Shown: positions 35,461 to 46,157 of the stretch, piece by piece | Layout of the letters: each line of letters begins with the position of its first letter | How positions within the stretch are numbered: position 1 is the first letter of the stretch | Assembly (NCBI GenBank): GCA_002270565.1 | Contig: NQMI01000182.1 | Coordinates: forward strand, 1 to 64,000 | Length of the DNA stretch: 64,000 nt | Reading direction: 5' to 3' | Source of the DNA: Stenocarpella maydis | Lineage: Eukaryota > Ascomycota > Sordariomycetes > Diaporthales > Diaporthaceae | Program-made: the position numbers and the translations under genes | Notes under the pieces: model-generated | What the model saw: only the letters and a program-made list of their open reading frames with translations | The model's database searches: none | Told to the model about the DNA's origin: nothing

Positions 35461-35571
35461 TTGATGGTGATGATGCTGCTGCGGCGGTTGCTGCGGCTGC
35501 GGCTGCTGAGTGTGCTGCGGCGGCTGATGGTGTTGCGAGTGCTCGAACTTGAGGGGCGAGCCGGACCACAT
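33443..35571 (-). CDS. Swi5/Ace2-type C2H2 zinc-finger transcription factor
   Basis: Two exons: 35571-35184 and 35106-33443 (683 residues). The intron 35107-35183 (GTGCGT...CCCAG with CTAAC branch) is in phase. The N-terminus is Gln/His/Pro-rich with a polyglutamine tract (35428-35463). Several SPTR/SPTH motifs (near 34420-34810) are candidate CDK sites, as in Swi5/Ace2, where phosphorylation controls nuclear entry. Three zinc fingers lie at about residues 405-505: a first finger with a long loop between Cys pairs (CKWVEQ...KTCGQFF), FERKENCKAHIQTH; a second, YKCPYGFCGKLFVRSHDL; and a third, WVCPCGRDFSRADALHRH, ending C rather than H. An AT-hook-like RGRPPKKK follows, then an acidic C-terminus. 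Swi5/Ace2 proteins activate late-mitotic/septation and cell-wall genes. The long upstream region (to 37492) suggests complex regulation. Confidence 0.92.
35428..35463 (-). repeat. CAG repeat coding polyglutamine
   Basis: About twelve consecutive Gln codons, nearly all CAG on the minus strand (CTG on the plus), followed by His/Gln-rich codons. Length polymorphism between strains is likely. Confidence 0.9.
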
Positions 35572-37492
35572 GTTGATTGACCTCGGAGGACTGGGCCGTG
35601 GGAGACGCAGGATGCAGGCAAGACCTAACCAGGGTGAGAATTGCTCACGGGGATGGATTGGACGGTAGAGCAGGCCGTAAACAATGGGAAGCAAACGTGG
35701 GATGGGCTACAGATATGGGAAGAAGTCAAAAAAGGAAGAGAGCGATGCAGCAGCAGGCATTAGGCACGGGCCTGATTGGCCGCCTCGACAGGATTGTTGC
35801 AGCTGAGAATGTCAAGTCTGCATGAGTACTAGGGTGAGAGGGTGTGTTTCTCTGGGATGTGTGTGTGTGTGTGTACAAGTCGGCACGGGCGAGATGTTGG
35901 TTGGTCTGTCAGTCTGTTGGTCTGTCTGATGAGTGGCATGGCATGTTCTCTCTTGTCAGCCTGATTTGCTTGCGCGTGGGTTGGATGGGATGGGACGGGA
36001 CAGGACAGGACTGGGCTCAAACTGGACGTGCCAGGCGCCAGGCCGAACCCGAGTGACCTTGCTGGATTGGCGTTACTCGTTACTGTGGGTCCTGGTGACC
36101 GTCCCAGGTTGACACCCCCGTCTTTTGGTTTGGTTGGATGGGGCCCCGTCAACATTGTGACCTTGAGTTGCGGGGCAACCGTTTTGAGAAGACGCGACAC
36201 CGATGCGACCGCCAACGGAGCCGCGCCCAGGTCGCGTTTTCCCAGGCCAGAGCTACCGCGTAGTCCAATCCCAATCCCGGTCGGCAGCCCCCAGCGCTTC
36301 CGTTACCCGCCCCACCCTTGCCCGTTTTCAATGTTGCCCGTTTTGGGCCACGCGCCGTTCACCTGAGCCGTTCTGTGGCCCTTCTGCTGCCACTTCTTCC
36401 TGCTGCCGCTGCGTGTGCCAGTTCCTTGCGACACGGGCGTCGCGCTACACTAAAAGAAACCAACGTCCCGCCCGGCTACAATCCTTGACCTTGCTGCGTG
36501 GGTGAATGAATTCTCGGGGATTGCATCATGATGAAACTCTGAGTGACCCCCTGTCTGTCGTCCACCGCTCTCTCGTCAACACCTCCAAGATTGGATGCAT
36601 GGTCGCCAAACCTCAACATGCCATCGCTGGGTTCTGCCTTTCGAACAATCTGCCAACTCACCCGTCACTAGTAAGCTGAGATCCATATTCAGACGTCAGG
36701 CCGTCATGCCGCCAGCGGGTCTGCCTGACTGTCTTAGCCTTTTTTTTTTCCCGTCGCTGGGAGGTCATGTCAGATGTACCACCATGTTGTACTCCATACT
36801 CGTGTATACCGTAGTACTACAGCGCACCTGGCCTTTTCCCCGAGGAACACTTGGGAAGTCTGAGTATTCCCGAGTCATTTCTCGTAATCGGAACAGCCCA
36901 GTACTCCACTTCGGAGCCGGCCACCTGGAGCAGGTTCCCTTCAGCTGGTATCCATGTTCACTCGCTGTCTGCACTTGAATAAGAAATTAATCGATTGAGC
37001 CTAGACTTGGAGACCAAACTTACTGTACTTGCTAGACTCCACCACATGCGTACGCTTACGGCATTGAGATCAGAGATCAGATCCCGTGACTCCCCGACAT
37101 CACCATCACATATATCCCCCCAAGGCATAGATGTGTCTTGGAGAGGTTCTGTTCTTTACTGCATTAGCAACATATCCCCACCCACCGTACCGTCCGTCCT
37201 TTTCTATGTTATTGCCACTCAGCAATGCCCGGGGGCTAGTTTCTGCATGTGAAGTGCTCGCCGAGGAGCTGAGTAGACGCTCTAACGGTCTTGGCGCATT
37301 CCACCTTCACAAACCTCAGGCCTAGCTGAGTCGTCGTCAGTATCCTGATAACCTGCCGTGAGACATCCTGTGAGATATCCTGCTGTGGGGGGCATGCTCC
37401 TCTCGGATGCGATCCTGCGCGCCCTGCGGGAATAGCATAATCTCCCGACAGCTAGCGTCTCGGACACCTTGCAGTCTTGGGATTCCGTCGCC
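35572..37492. other. Shared upstream region of zinc-finger gene and acyltransferase gene
   Basis: Divergent 1.9-kb intergenic region. It contains a (GT)8 microsatellite at 35858-35874 and several pyrimidine tracts. No RNA gene or conserved ORF recognised; small upstream ORFs may exist in the long leader of the zinc-finger gene. Confidence 0.5.
35858..35874 (+). repeat. (GT)n microsatellite
   Basis: Eight GT units in the leader/promoter of the zinc-finger gene. Confidence 0.85.
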
Positions 37493-39106
37493 ATGGGACT
37501 CACCGATCTGATCGACAGACTCGCAAGAGCCGAGCCTAGGCCGGGCTTGCACCCGATTCCCGGCACGAGGCCCTTGACCCTCGAGGCCGCCATATGTCCG
37601 CCTCTGATATATTATATAGCACTGCTGTTCCTGCCTCCGTCTCCGCCTCACTCCGTTGACACCACTTCCGTCAAGCTGCTCCGCAATGGGCTCGCTCTCC
37701 TGGCCGCCCTGCTCTTCATCCGCCTCCCCCTTGCCTACCATATTCCTCAGAGTATAGGTCTGACCTACCAGCTCGGGCTGGTCGGGCTCTATGGCGGCGC
37801 GCGCGTGGTGGATGTCTTCTTCATCTCGCCCTACTTGTTTGGGCACATTCCCCGCAGGGTGAGATATAAGCACGAGCCTCGGGTCGGAACGCCGGTGCTG
37901 GACGGTCTTCGCGATGTAAGAGGAACCGGGAGCCCTGCTAAGCCATCCGCAACAACAAACCAAGACCCACCAGGGGAGGACCAGGACAACCCCATCGCGC
38001 CCAGGACAGACCCGGCCTCGGCGGGCCCAGAAGGCCGAGGAATCTCAGCCGCGGACCTCCTGGAGAACGTAAAGGCCACCCTGCCCACCAACCTCGACGA
38101 GTCGTACCGCCTCCTCCACCGCGCCGCCGCGGGGCCCGGCGCCAGGCCCGTCACCGAGCACGCCGCCACCGAGGACGGCTGGCCGCACAGCTTCCACGAC
38201 CGCGCCTCGTGGGCCCTCGAGCTCGAGCTCTCCATGCGCGGCATCGGCTTCACCTGGTCCACCGCAGACGTCCGCCACACCCGCAGGGGCTGGCTGCCCA
38301 CCGCGCGCGGCCGCCTGCACAGCATCCTCGCGCGCGTGCTCCCCGTGCTGGCGGCGTGCTTCGCCGTCGTCCGCGGGGTGTACGTGCGCTACGGCCTCGA
38401 GGACGTCGAGGCTGCCGCGTGGGGGGTCGGCGGCGGCAGCGGCAGTGGCAGCAGCGCGGACGACCTCTTCGACGCCCGCCTGCCCCTCGCCGCGCAGGTC
38501 CTCCTCACCGCCGCGCTGGGCGCCTTCCTCATGACGGCCTTCAGCCTCGCCCACTCGGCCTTTGCCATCCTGCTGAGCCCCTTGGCCCCGCACCCGCTGG
38601 CGTACTTCCCGCCGCTCTACACGACCCGCGTCTGGGACATCACCTCGGTCCGCCAGTTCTGGAGCTACGGCTGGCACCGCCTCTTCGCGCGCCTCTTCCT
38701 CGTGTACGGGGTCTGGCCGTGCGAGTGGGCCGAGCGCCGCCTCACGGGCAAGGCGCCCGGCCAGCCCGCCGACGTGGGCAAGGTGCTGGGCGCGTTCCTG
38801 AGCAGCGCCTTCTGCCACGGCTTCGCGGCACGGGGGGTCCTTGGCGGGGAGTGGGCGAGGGCCACGGGCGAGGCGCGGTTCTTCGCGGCCAACGGCGTGG
38901 CGGTGGTCGTGGAGGAGGTCGTCAGGGGCGCGGTGCGGCGGCGTCGCGAGAGGGCGGGCAGTGGTGGTGGCGATGGCGGGCTGGAGAGGTGGTACGATGG
39001 GTATGTCGGGAGGGCGTGGTGGATCTGCGTGCTGCTTCTAAGTGGTAGGAGCTTTGCGCGAGGCTGGGTGAATGCTGGCCTGGTGAGGGAAATCAGCGCC
39101 ATGTGA
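37493..39106 (+). CDS. Wax-synthase-like (MBOAT_2) membrane acyltransferase
   Basis: Single exon of 537 residues from the ATG at 37493 (GTCGCCATGG, a good context). Several membrane segments are visible: CPPLIYYIALLFL, GLALLAALLFI, GLTYQLGLVGLYGG, a segment near VLLTAALGAFLMTAF, and VWWICVLLL-like near the end. The family signature is in the second half: RGIGFTWSTADV, TSVRQFWSYGWHRLFARLF and the helix AFLSSAFCHGFAARGV, whose His is the proposed catalytic residue of MBOAT_2 acyltransferases. Between residues about 130 and 230 is a polar, Pro-rich insert. Fungal members include trichothecene- and meroterpenoid-type O-acetyltransferases as well as uncharacterised lipid enzymes. No biosynthetic cluster is adjacent, so the substrate is open. 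GC content is very high, like the other core genes. Confidence 0.85.
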   Translation: MGLTDLIDRLARAEPRPGLHPIPGTRPLTLEAAICPPLIYYIALLFLPPSPPHSVDTTSVKLLRNGLALLAALLFIRLPLAYHIPQSIGLTYQLGLVGLYGGARVVDVFFISPYLFGHIPRRVRYKHEPRVGTPVLDGLRDVRGTGSPAKPSATTNQDPPGEDQDNPIAPRTDPASAGPEGRGISAADLLENVKATLPTNLDESYRLLHRAAAGPGARPVTEHAATEDGWPHSFHDRASWALELELSMRGIGFTWSTADVRHTRRGWLPTARGRLHSILARVLPVLAACFAVVRGVYVRYGLEDVEAAAWGVGGGSGSGSSADDLFDARLPLAAQVLLTAALGAFLMTAFSLAHSAFAILLSPLAPHPLAYFPPLYTTRVWDITSVRQFWSYGWHRLFARLFLVYGVWPCEWAERRLTGKAPGQPADVGKVLGAFLSSAFCHGFAARGVLGGEWARATGEARFFAANGVAVVVEEVVRGAVRRRRERAGSGGGDGGLERWYDGYVGRAWWICVLLLSGRSFARGWVNAGLVREISAM

Positions 39107-39191
39107 CGGGGTGATGTTCAATTACACAGGTGGCTGCGATCACATTGTCAGTTAATGGAGCGCACACAAGTTTTTCCGTATTAGCATGGGT

Positions 39192-40030
39192 TCATTCATA
39201 GTGCTCTACGAGCAAAGGAAAATCAAAGCCTATAAGTTGCGTTCTGAGACGCTTGAGTTCCCTCCCACCTCCCGTTTTGGTGTCTTCTTTTTGTCCCTTT
39301 TTTTTTCGGTTTACTCCACAAGGCAAAGATAACGATGCGGGCTGTTTTCTGTTTTTGGTGTCTTTTCCACTTCCGGTTCGGTGTTGGCGACGCTCAGCAG
39401 ATGGAGCTCGACTCCCGTTGGAAGGAACTCCCTTGCCCAAAGTGCCAAAGAGGACAATCTCCACGGAAAATTGCTTGCCGCTGCCCATATTGATATTTTG
39501 CGACCCTGACCAGAGATGCACCTCATCTGACTCCTCTTCAGGTACTGATGGCTCCATGTCCGACACCTCGCGAATAGCGACATCTAAGTCCTTGGCTGGA
39601 TCCTTTGCCTCTCCTTCGATCGCATTCTCTGCAGCGAGGAGACCGATGTCCTCAAAAGTTCCTCCATCAATATCTCCACTCGAAATCCCCTGTCCTGTTG
39701 TCGCACAATGGTGTGGTAGCGCGCACTTCTCCACCCGTCTGCGGACGGAGGCACTATCTCGAAAATATCCCCCAAGCACTGTGACTCTTCCTCGATTGAT
39801 TCAGTTAGGCTCTTCATAGGTGTATACGAATCTTCGCTAACACTACCTCCACTAATGCCACTTTTGGCGGCTTCAAGTGCCCTCTGGGCAAGAAGGAGCC
39901 ATTGGCCCACCTTGTGAAAGATGAATGGAAGATCACTGTCTTATAGATATGTGTTGTAGGTCTCCATGATAGACTCGAGAATACTGAGGATGCGATCGAT
40001 AGCCACCTGACATGATGCCTTAATCCGGAT
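39192..40030 (-). pseudogene. SesA-domain (NLR-associated) gene, disrupted, with Gly/Asn/Gln-rich tail motif
   Basis: The minus strand from about 40030 encodes a SesA-like helical domain: AIDRILSILESIMETYNTYL, then an in-frame TAA (39941-39943), then DLPFIFHKVGQWLLLAQRAL, CLGDIFEIVPPSADG, RYHTIV and RVEILMEEL. A one-base frameshift near 39660 is then needed to enter GTFEDIGLLAAENAIEGEA and LDVAIREVSDMEPSVPEEE, which match the end of the same fold. After this comes VHLWSGSQNINMGSGKQFSV, a Gly/Ser/Asn/Gln stretch like the amyloid-type or sigma-like tails seen after SesA domains, and a basic C-terminus ending at 39192. SesA domains are found as separate effectors or NLR N-termini in fungal programmed cell death. 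The next gene on the same strand is an NLR pseudogene. No clean start codon was found. Confidence 0.6.
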
Positions 40031-40044
40031 GAGATCACGAGCAC

Positions 40045-40317
40045 TATCGACAGGTACGACCCTGCTGGTACTCAACTACTTGGTTTCAGGCTAGGTAGGC
40101 CCTTTGGGCCCCAACTAACTTCGCTACAACATTAATCAACCAAACGACTTGCTTACCAGTATCACGTACGTATGTGCAGACCCTATCAATAAGCACTGCT
40201 AGAATCTTTTCGTGGAGGCTTTTGATATTCTGGTTAGCGTATGATAAACTTGTTCTTCCGAATCGCAAAGCTTGCTTTGATGTCCGGCTTCCCGTGCTGG
40301 CTCGGTACAACCTTTTC
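40045..40317. other. Gap between the two NLR-locus pseudogenes
   Basis: Degenerate DNA of 270 bp with no ORF of note; it may contain the lost 5' end of the SesA-like gene. Confidence 0.4.
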
Positions 40318-43300
40318 TCAAGCGAGCAGTTGGCCCCGGATCTTGTCCGCCTCTTCCTTCTTCCCTTGACTTTGAAGTAAAATCGCGAGGTTGTTCAGAG
40401 TATCCAGGGTGTCGGGGTGACTTGGTCCTCGCTTTTCCTCCCTCAACACCAGCACGCGGCGATGCATATGATCCGCCTCCTCAAAACTCCCTTGTTTGTT
40501 AAGGATATTTGCGAGGTGGCTCATGCTGGTAAGTGTATTGGGATATGCTTCCCCTAGGAACATCTTCTTCACGGTGATTGTACGCTGAAGTAAATGCTTC
40601 ACTTCCTCGTATCTCCCTTGGTTACCGAGTACAGTAGCAAAGCTGCTCACACCCGTAAGAGTATCAAGATGTTCCTCCCCTAGCATCCTGCTCTTCGCAT
40701 CGACCGTGTAATCGAGAACTTCCACGGCTGCACAAAATCTCCCTTCCCTAGCGAGTGCAAGGGCGGCATTATTCATGCTTGCCAGAGTATTGGGATCGTC
40801 TCTTCCTAGCACCTTCGTTCTCGAACCGAGTACGGCCCGATTCAATGCTTCTGCCTCCTCGTATTTCCCTTGATCGTCAAACACATCTGCAAGGTTGCTC
40901 ATGCTAGAAAGTGTGTCAGGGTGGTCCCTCCCTAATTCTCGCTCCATTCGTGAGAGTGTTTTCCGGTAAAGCTTCTCTGCTTCTTTGTATTTTTTTCGGC
41001 TGTCCGCAAAACTGTTCATATCGGAAAGTCGACTCTGACGTTCTTCTCCTAGCCACATCCCCCACAGCTGAAACTCCTGCTCCCGATTCATATGCTCTGC
41101 ATTCTGGTAATCCCCGGGTATTGAAAAGCACCAACCCACGATTTGAAGTAGGTCCAACTCTGCTTCTTTGTCGGTACAATGCTCCCGAAACTCCAACGCA
41201 CTCCGGGCATGCGGCAGGTATTTCATCCATGTGTTTCAATTCTCGTTCCTCGGAAATGGGAATACGTCCCTCAGCCTCCGTATCACTTCTGTGGTGCATT
41301 CGCCAGACTCACCTTGCTATCTCAGAAAGTTTTGCATAGCCAACCGGACGAGCCGATGGGATATCAAATACCTGTGATTCTTCCCGCTCATTAATGAATG
41401 CATATGATTTCAACGTGTCGATTGCTTCGCCTATGTCCAGCATGTCTTCCGGAGGAAGCAAAGATGCAGGGATCTCTTGTTCGGCGAGGAGGCATAGAAA
41501 TCTCAGACAACGAGCAGCAAGCGAATGATCCCGCAGAATATGACGGAAGGAGATCAGCCATGTTGTGGCAACCGAGTTCTCAAGACTTTTGTAGCGGCCC
41601 CGATCTTCAAACTCTTTACTGAGCAGCCGAATCAAGTTTTTGTCGCTTGACTGGCAATGCTTGAGGTACCGGGCAGGTAGCATCCCCGTGCTATCCATGT
41701 ACACAGATGCCTGTGTGATGGCAAGGGGTAAATCGCTCAAGATATTGAGCAGTTCGTTCATGCTCTTAGCATCGCGTGTCTGGATCTCATTTAGGCGTCC
41801 CTGCAACAGTTTGATAGCGTCGGATCTGTCCATGCTTCCTGCTGCGAAGATCTTCCCGATACCAAGTCTCACTGCCACCTCGCGATTCTGCGTTGTGAAC
41901 AATATGGAGCCTTTTAGACTGAACGGGAGAAAGTCGGAGAGCATGGCATTACCAAACAGCATCTCGGGATCGTCTGCACTATCGACGATTAAGAGCCAGT
42001 TGCCAGTGCTTTCGCGGTTGAGAGCATCCCTAACGAGGACCTTGACATCGGCCGTGTTCTTATCAATCCCGTCTAGGTTGAGTCGTCGGCCAATCTCGCG
42101 ATAAGCGTCCTCAAAACTGGTGGCATCTATAGCGGGAACCCAGAAAACAGAGCAGCCCTGGTGCGCATGGTAGACCCGGAAGGCAGCTTCAAGTGCGATT
42201 TGAGTCTTCCCAACCCCGCCGAGGCCGTGGATAGCGGTGAGTTGATAGTCTTACTTGTCTGCGCTGGGGGGAATGGTCAGGATGAACTGTTCTATAATCT
42301 CTTCGCGTCCGACGAAGTGCCTGTTGCGCCCGAATGGGACGACCCACAGTCCCGTTCTCTCGCCCCCCTGGGCGTCGGTGAAGTCGCGGCGGTATGAGAG
42401 TAGAGACGCCGCACACTTGCGAATCTCATCTTTTGTGTTTGCGATATGTGCTCGCACAGCAGTTCGAATCTCGTCTAGAGTCTTCTTGCCGTTCCGATAT
42501 TCCACTCTCCAGTGGTCGAGAGAAATATGGCCTATCTCTCTGACATCGAACTTGAAATAGTTGTCCCGGAGCTCATTCTGAAGATAATGGTGTACAGTTT
42601 CCGTATCCGCCAGTAGACTCTCTGATAGCTTGGCGTATTGTAGCATGTTGCCGACTGGAAGAAGCCACTTGTACTTGGCCGCTTCAGTTATCGACGTTGC
42701 ATGCCCTGTACCAAAACTCACTAGGGTGACTCCTCTTGAGCTATTTCTGGTTTCAAGGCTCAAGTGGAATTTAACTTCATTCCACGCCAGGTCGGATGGG
42801 TTGTTGAATCCTCCGTCCAAGTACATGGCCCCTTGCACTTTGAACGGCTTGAAATATGGAGGAGCAGCCGAGGCTGCCTTTGCGACGTCTAAGATAGTGT
42901 AGGGATCGCTCGATGACGACCCCACCGGCCATTGACTCTCCGGATTCTCGTAGGTTCGGAAGATGTATGGTGACGGAGTATCTCCTGGCCCTTCCACCTG
43001 CCTGGCGATGACACCGCTGGACCAGAATTAGTTCGGAGCAGGAGTCAATCTGTAACTAAGATGGCTTACGTATGGCAAGAATCTCCTGGTAGAACAAAAC
43101 GATCTTTCTTCCATCCTCCCTAATAGGGCTCGGATCGAACTCCAGTATCGCTCTTTGCAGGGCCTTCTCGAGACCTTTCTCCCTGTACTTTGATCCTCGT
43201 AATGGCATTCCTAAGTGATGTAACTTTCCCAAGACTCCATCTTTGTTGGCAAAGATGTCTTCCGCGTAAGACTCGAATCTCTCGATACATTCATCAACTA

Positions 43301-44204
43301 TCATCTTTAGGCGGTCTAACAGTATTGCGATCAAACTACAAACCGTCAGTCATGGAGAATCGGATATCGGCTGACGATGTACACACCCTCCACTGCTTGA
43401 GCCAAATATGAAGTCGAAGAAGTCCCTCGGCCGCAACTCATTTGTATCAGCTTTAAGAGCTGCAACTCAGTCAGCGTGGTCAGAGGCAGAAACAGGCCGT
43501 AGATTAACACACATATGCGGGTTCTCGACGAAAGAGAGGATAGCTCTGCCATTAGCTCCCGTAGAAGGAGCAGACTCGCGTAGCTGCGCAGTCATCCCCC
43601 GTCTTAAATTGTCAGTTTCAAGATGCATCGTTGTATGTCTGTCTGTCGGGATGTCACCAGAATGCGTACCAAAACATAGAACAGCGACTGGCTTGTTCGA
43701 CTTGTACTGTCCCCCGAATTTTGAAATCTTTTCTCGGACACTGTCCCTATGCTTATCTAGATCATCAATGGTGCGGGAAACGTCTTCTGCCTTGTCCAAA
43801 ATGTTTTGGTCCGACAGAGACTCAAGCTGGCCTTCGAACTCGGTGGCGATATCATCCATGCGGTTAAATATGTCTCGCAGCACCACGGCCTCATTGGAGC
43901 CTATCGCCTCGAGCATTTCCAGTGTGGCGACTGTAGAGACTGGGCCACCATCTCCATGTTTCGTCGCAACATCTCCTGCCCAGAGCTGAAGGCGGAATAA
44001 CAAATCATCAAGTTGCCGAATGGGGATTACCACACCTTCTTTGGACGGGCTTTCGGCCCTCTGCGGCGCCTTTTCGATGGCAGAATTCAGCACCCGACTC
44101 CACTTTTTGACGAGTCCATCAAATTTGCCGGATAGCGAATATGTTGTATCCATCCTTTCGTTGTCAACGCTGGGCCTGAAAGGGTTCAGACTGTTCGTGT
44201 CCAT
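40318..44204 (-). pseudogene. Patatin - NB-ARC - TPR receptor (fungal NLR), multiply disrupted
   Basis: ATG at 44204 starts a helical N-terminal domain (DDLLFRLQLWAGDV, LEMLEAIGSNEAVVLRDIF). A patatin-like phospholipase follows: FFDFIFGSSSGG (GxSxG serine motif), an in-phase intron near 43338-43389 (GTGTGT...TTGTAG), LIAILLDRLKMIVDECIERF, then YLDGGFNNPS with the Asp of the DGG motif. NB-ARC follows: GREEIIEQF, IHGLGGVGKTQIALE (Walker A, near 42200-42235), WLLIVDSADD (Walker B), ILFTTQNREVAV and LPLAITQASVYM. The C-terminus has about five TPRs of 42 residues (HPDTLSSMSNLADVFDDQGK type) ending at 40318. Lesions: the glycine-rich oxyanion loop near 43520 is unrecognisable; a frame change near 43085; in-frame TAA at 42251-42253; a frame change near 41305; TGA at 41236-41238. 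Intact relatives are immune-type receptors whose patatin arm hydrolyses membrane lipids. Confidence 0.85.
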
Positions 44205-44503
44205 ACTTGAGAGGAATCACCCACTGTGATCCACAATGCACCGGTCTCAGCAACCTGCCCTCGAAGGCTTTTGAGGCGAAAATTTGGCTGTCTCACAAAA
44301 AGAAAATGACGCAACGAAACGAAATGCCATTGGATCGGTTAGGAAACCCCTCATTCAGCTGAGTGAGCACTGAGGCATCCTTGCCGCGCTCTCGATTTCC
44401 ATAGTGGAACACCAGCTTTCATACTCTTCTTACTAATTTTGTTATCAACGATATTTGCTGTTATTCCACATATAATTCGCTCTGTCGGATATTCCTTCCC
44501 ATT
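44205..44503. other. Divergent promoter of NLR pseudogene and helical-protein pseudogene
   Basis: A 300-bp gap between the two divergent reading frames; a shared promoter is likely. It is AT-rich near 44420-44470. No other element identified. Confidence 0.4.
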
Positions 44504-46157
44504 ATGGTAGACGTGGTGCTGCCTGCTGGCGCGTCGATCGCTGCCTTCATTATGAGCGTCATCAGCTGGTACGGGATGCTACGGACCGGTTATCAAGCCA
44601 TTTATCGCGACTTCCATGCCAGAAATCATGTCAGCACAAACATAACCTCCATAGAGACGAAACTTGATCGATAGGAACAACGATTCAAAGATTCTCAGAA
44701 GCGTTGGCTCATTTTCAGCAAGGAACTGCCTCAGGAACTCTATCAGAGGCTCTGGGGACCAGATACTTGCACGAAGGTGCAGCGTTTATTCCAGAACATT
44801 AGGCAACGATCTGGAGAGATAACTGAGAAGTTGAATTCGTGGGATGCACCCATCGAAACAGATACCAACAAAGGAAAGAAGAAACTCTTCCCATTTTCGT
44901 TTGCGAAGAAGCCCTTCAAGACTGCCAACTTCGTTATCGCCCAGGAAGCATACCTTGATGATTGCCTAGGAAAGCTTAGCACTGATATAGACAATCTGGA
45001 AGATGTATCAAACAGTGGATACTATATCGCACGATGTCTTAGTGGAAGCTACAAGGATATTGGAGAGGAGAACATACACAGCTTAATAATGGGATATCTT
45101 CTTGTGGGCTTGGCCGACCGGTGGCGAGGAGATGTTGAATTATTTGCAGACCCTCTTCTGCAAATCAAGCCACGCTTTTTTGTCGAGTTGGAGCTCGGTA
45201 GAATCAGTGGTACGGCACCTACTGAACCTCAAGGAGATGGTCATACCGCCAGGACAGCACAGGCCATATCGGTCGTCCAGACCGCAGCAGCGGAACGTCT
45301 TAAGCTCACCATGCTTTCTGGGGAGAAGAGCAGACAACATCTGAACCCGGTGCGCGTCTCCATTGAAAGGTTGAAGGACACGCCCCCTACGTCTCACGCA
45401 GACTCCTATTCAGCTTTCCAGAAATTCCTACAAGACAGACAGCCGTGCGACTATAGCGCAGACATTACTACCCACATCCACATCACGGAATCAAGCATCA
45501 GGCACCTGGCAAACAGGGATTCTCGCTTGCCTTTGAGAAGTATCGCTTCTCCAGATCATGACCCGCCGGCTTTCTTCAGATGCAGAAGGCGGGAAGAGGA
45601 ACTGTCAAAGTATCGGGCCGTGTTCGAACTCCCGCAAACTTACCTCATATTTATGAGGACCAAGTGGCTGCGTTCACTCTGCAGTTGTCATGTGCGTTAT
45701 GGTCAAGTCACGGACCTCCCAGAGTATGAGTTCTCGCTGGGCATGGCCGATGATCCAACACATGCCTTATCCATCGGCCAAAGCACATAAGTCTCAGCCA
45801 TGGTGCCACGACACTCGAACCGCCGGCAGGGAACCGAACCTTTGTCTAGGAATGTTGCTCGTCGAGATCACGCTCGGGGTATGCGTGGCTCCCAACAACA
45901 GAAATCCCTTTAGAGCAAAAGGAGTCTACCTGATAGCGGCAGACAATCAGAAAACCCCATACACCTATGGGGAGCTTCGAGGCCGACTTCGAGACCTGAG
46001 TGCCGAAGAGATAAACCGCGGAGCAATCCAGCGAACGACAGACTATGCGGACGCAATCATGTATTGCTTCGAGAATCCTGCGCCGGACCCGGCGCTGGCA
46101 GATGTAAATAATAGGGATCGGTTGGAAAAATTCTATCTAAATGTTGTCATAAAGTAA
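44504..46157 (+). pseudogene. NLR-neighbour helical protein (possibly HeLo-like), disrupted
   Basis: ATG at 44504 begins MVDVVLPAGASIAAFIMSVI, a hydrophobic helix, then IETKLDR followed by an in-frame TAG (44672-44674) where CAG (Gln) would be expected, then EQRFKDSQKRWLIFSKELP and a long helical region that stays open to 45790 (AYLDDCLGKLSTDIDNLEDV, ERLKLTMLSGEKSR, LPEYEFSLGMADDPTHAL). Near 45785 a +1 frameshift leads into the last segment LGMLLVEITLGVCV, PYTYGELRGRLRDLSAEEI and ADAIMYCFENP, ending at 46157. The layout (N-terminal helix bundle, C-terminal LGxLLxELxLG helix) is common in uncharacterised fungal proteins found beside NLRs; a HeLo-like or DUF7580-like assignment is a guess. It diverges from the NLR with a 300-bp gap, suggesting functional pairing before decay. 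Confidence 0.55.

Noticed and set aside
42251..42253. TAA in the NLR explained as part of an intron
   Set aside because: Both sides of the stop are in the same frame and no GT-AG pair of legal length spans it; it is an in-frame stop between NB-ARC segments.
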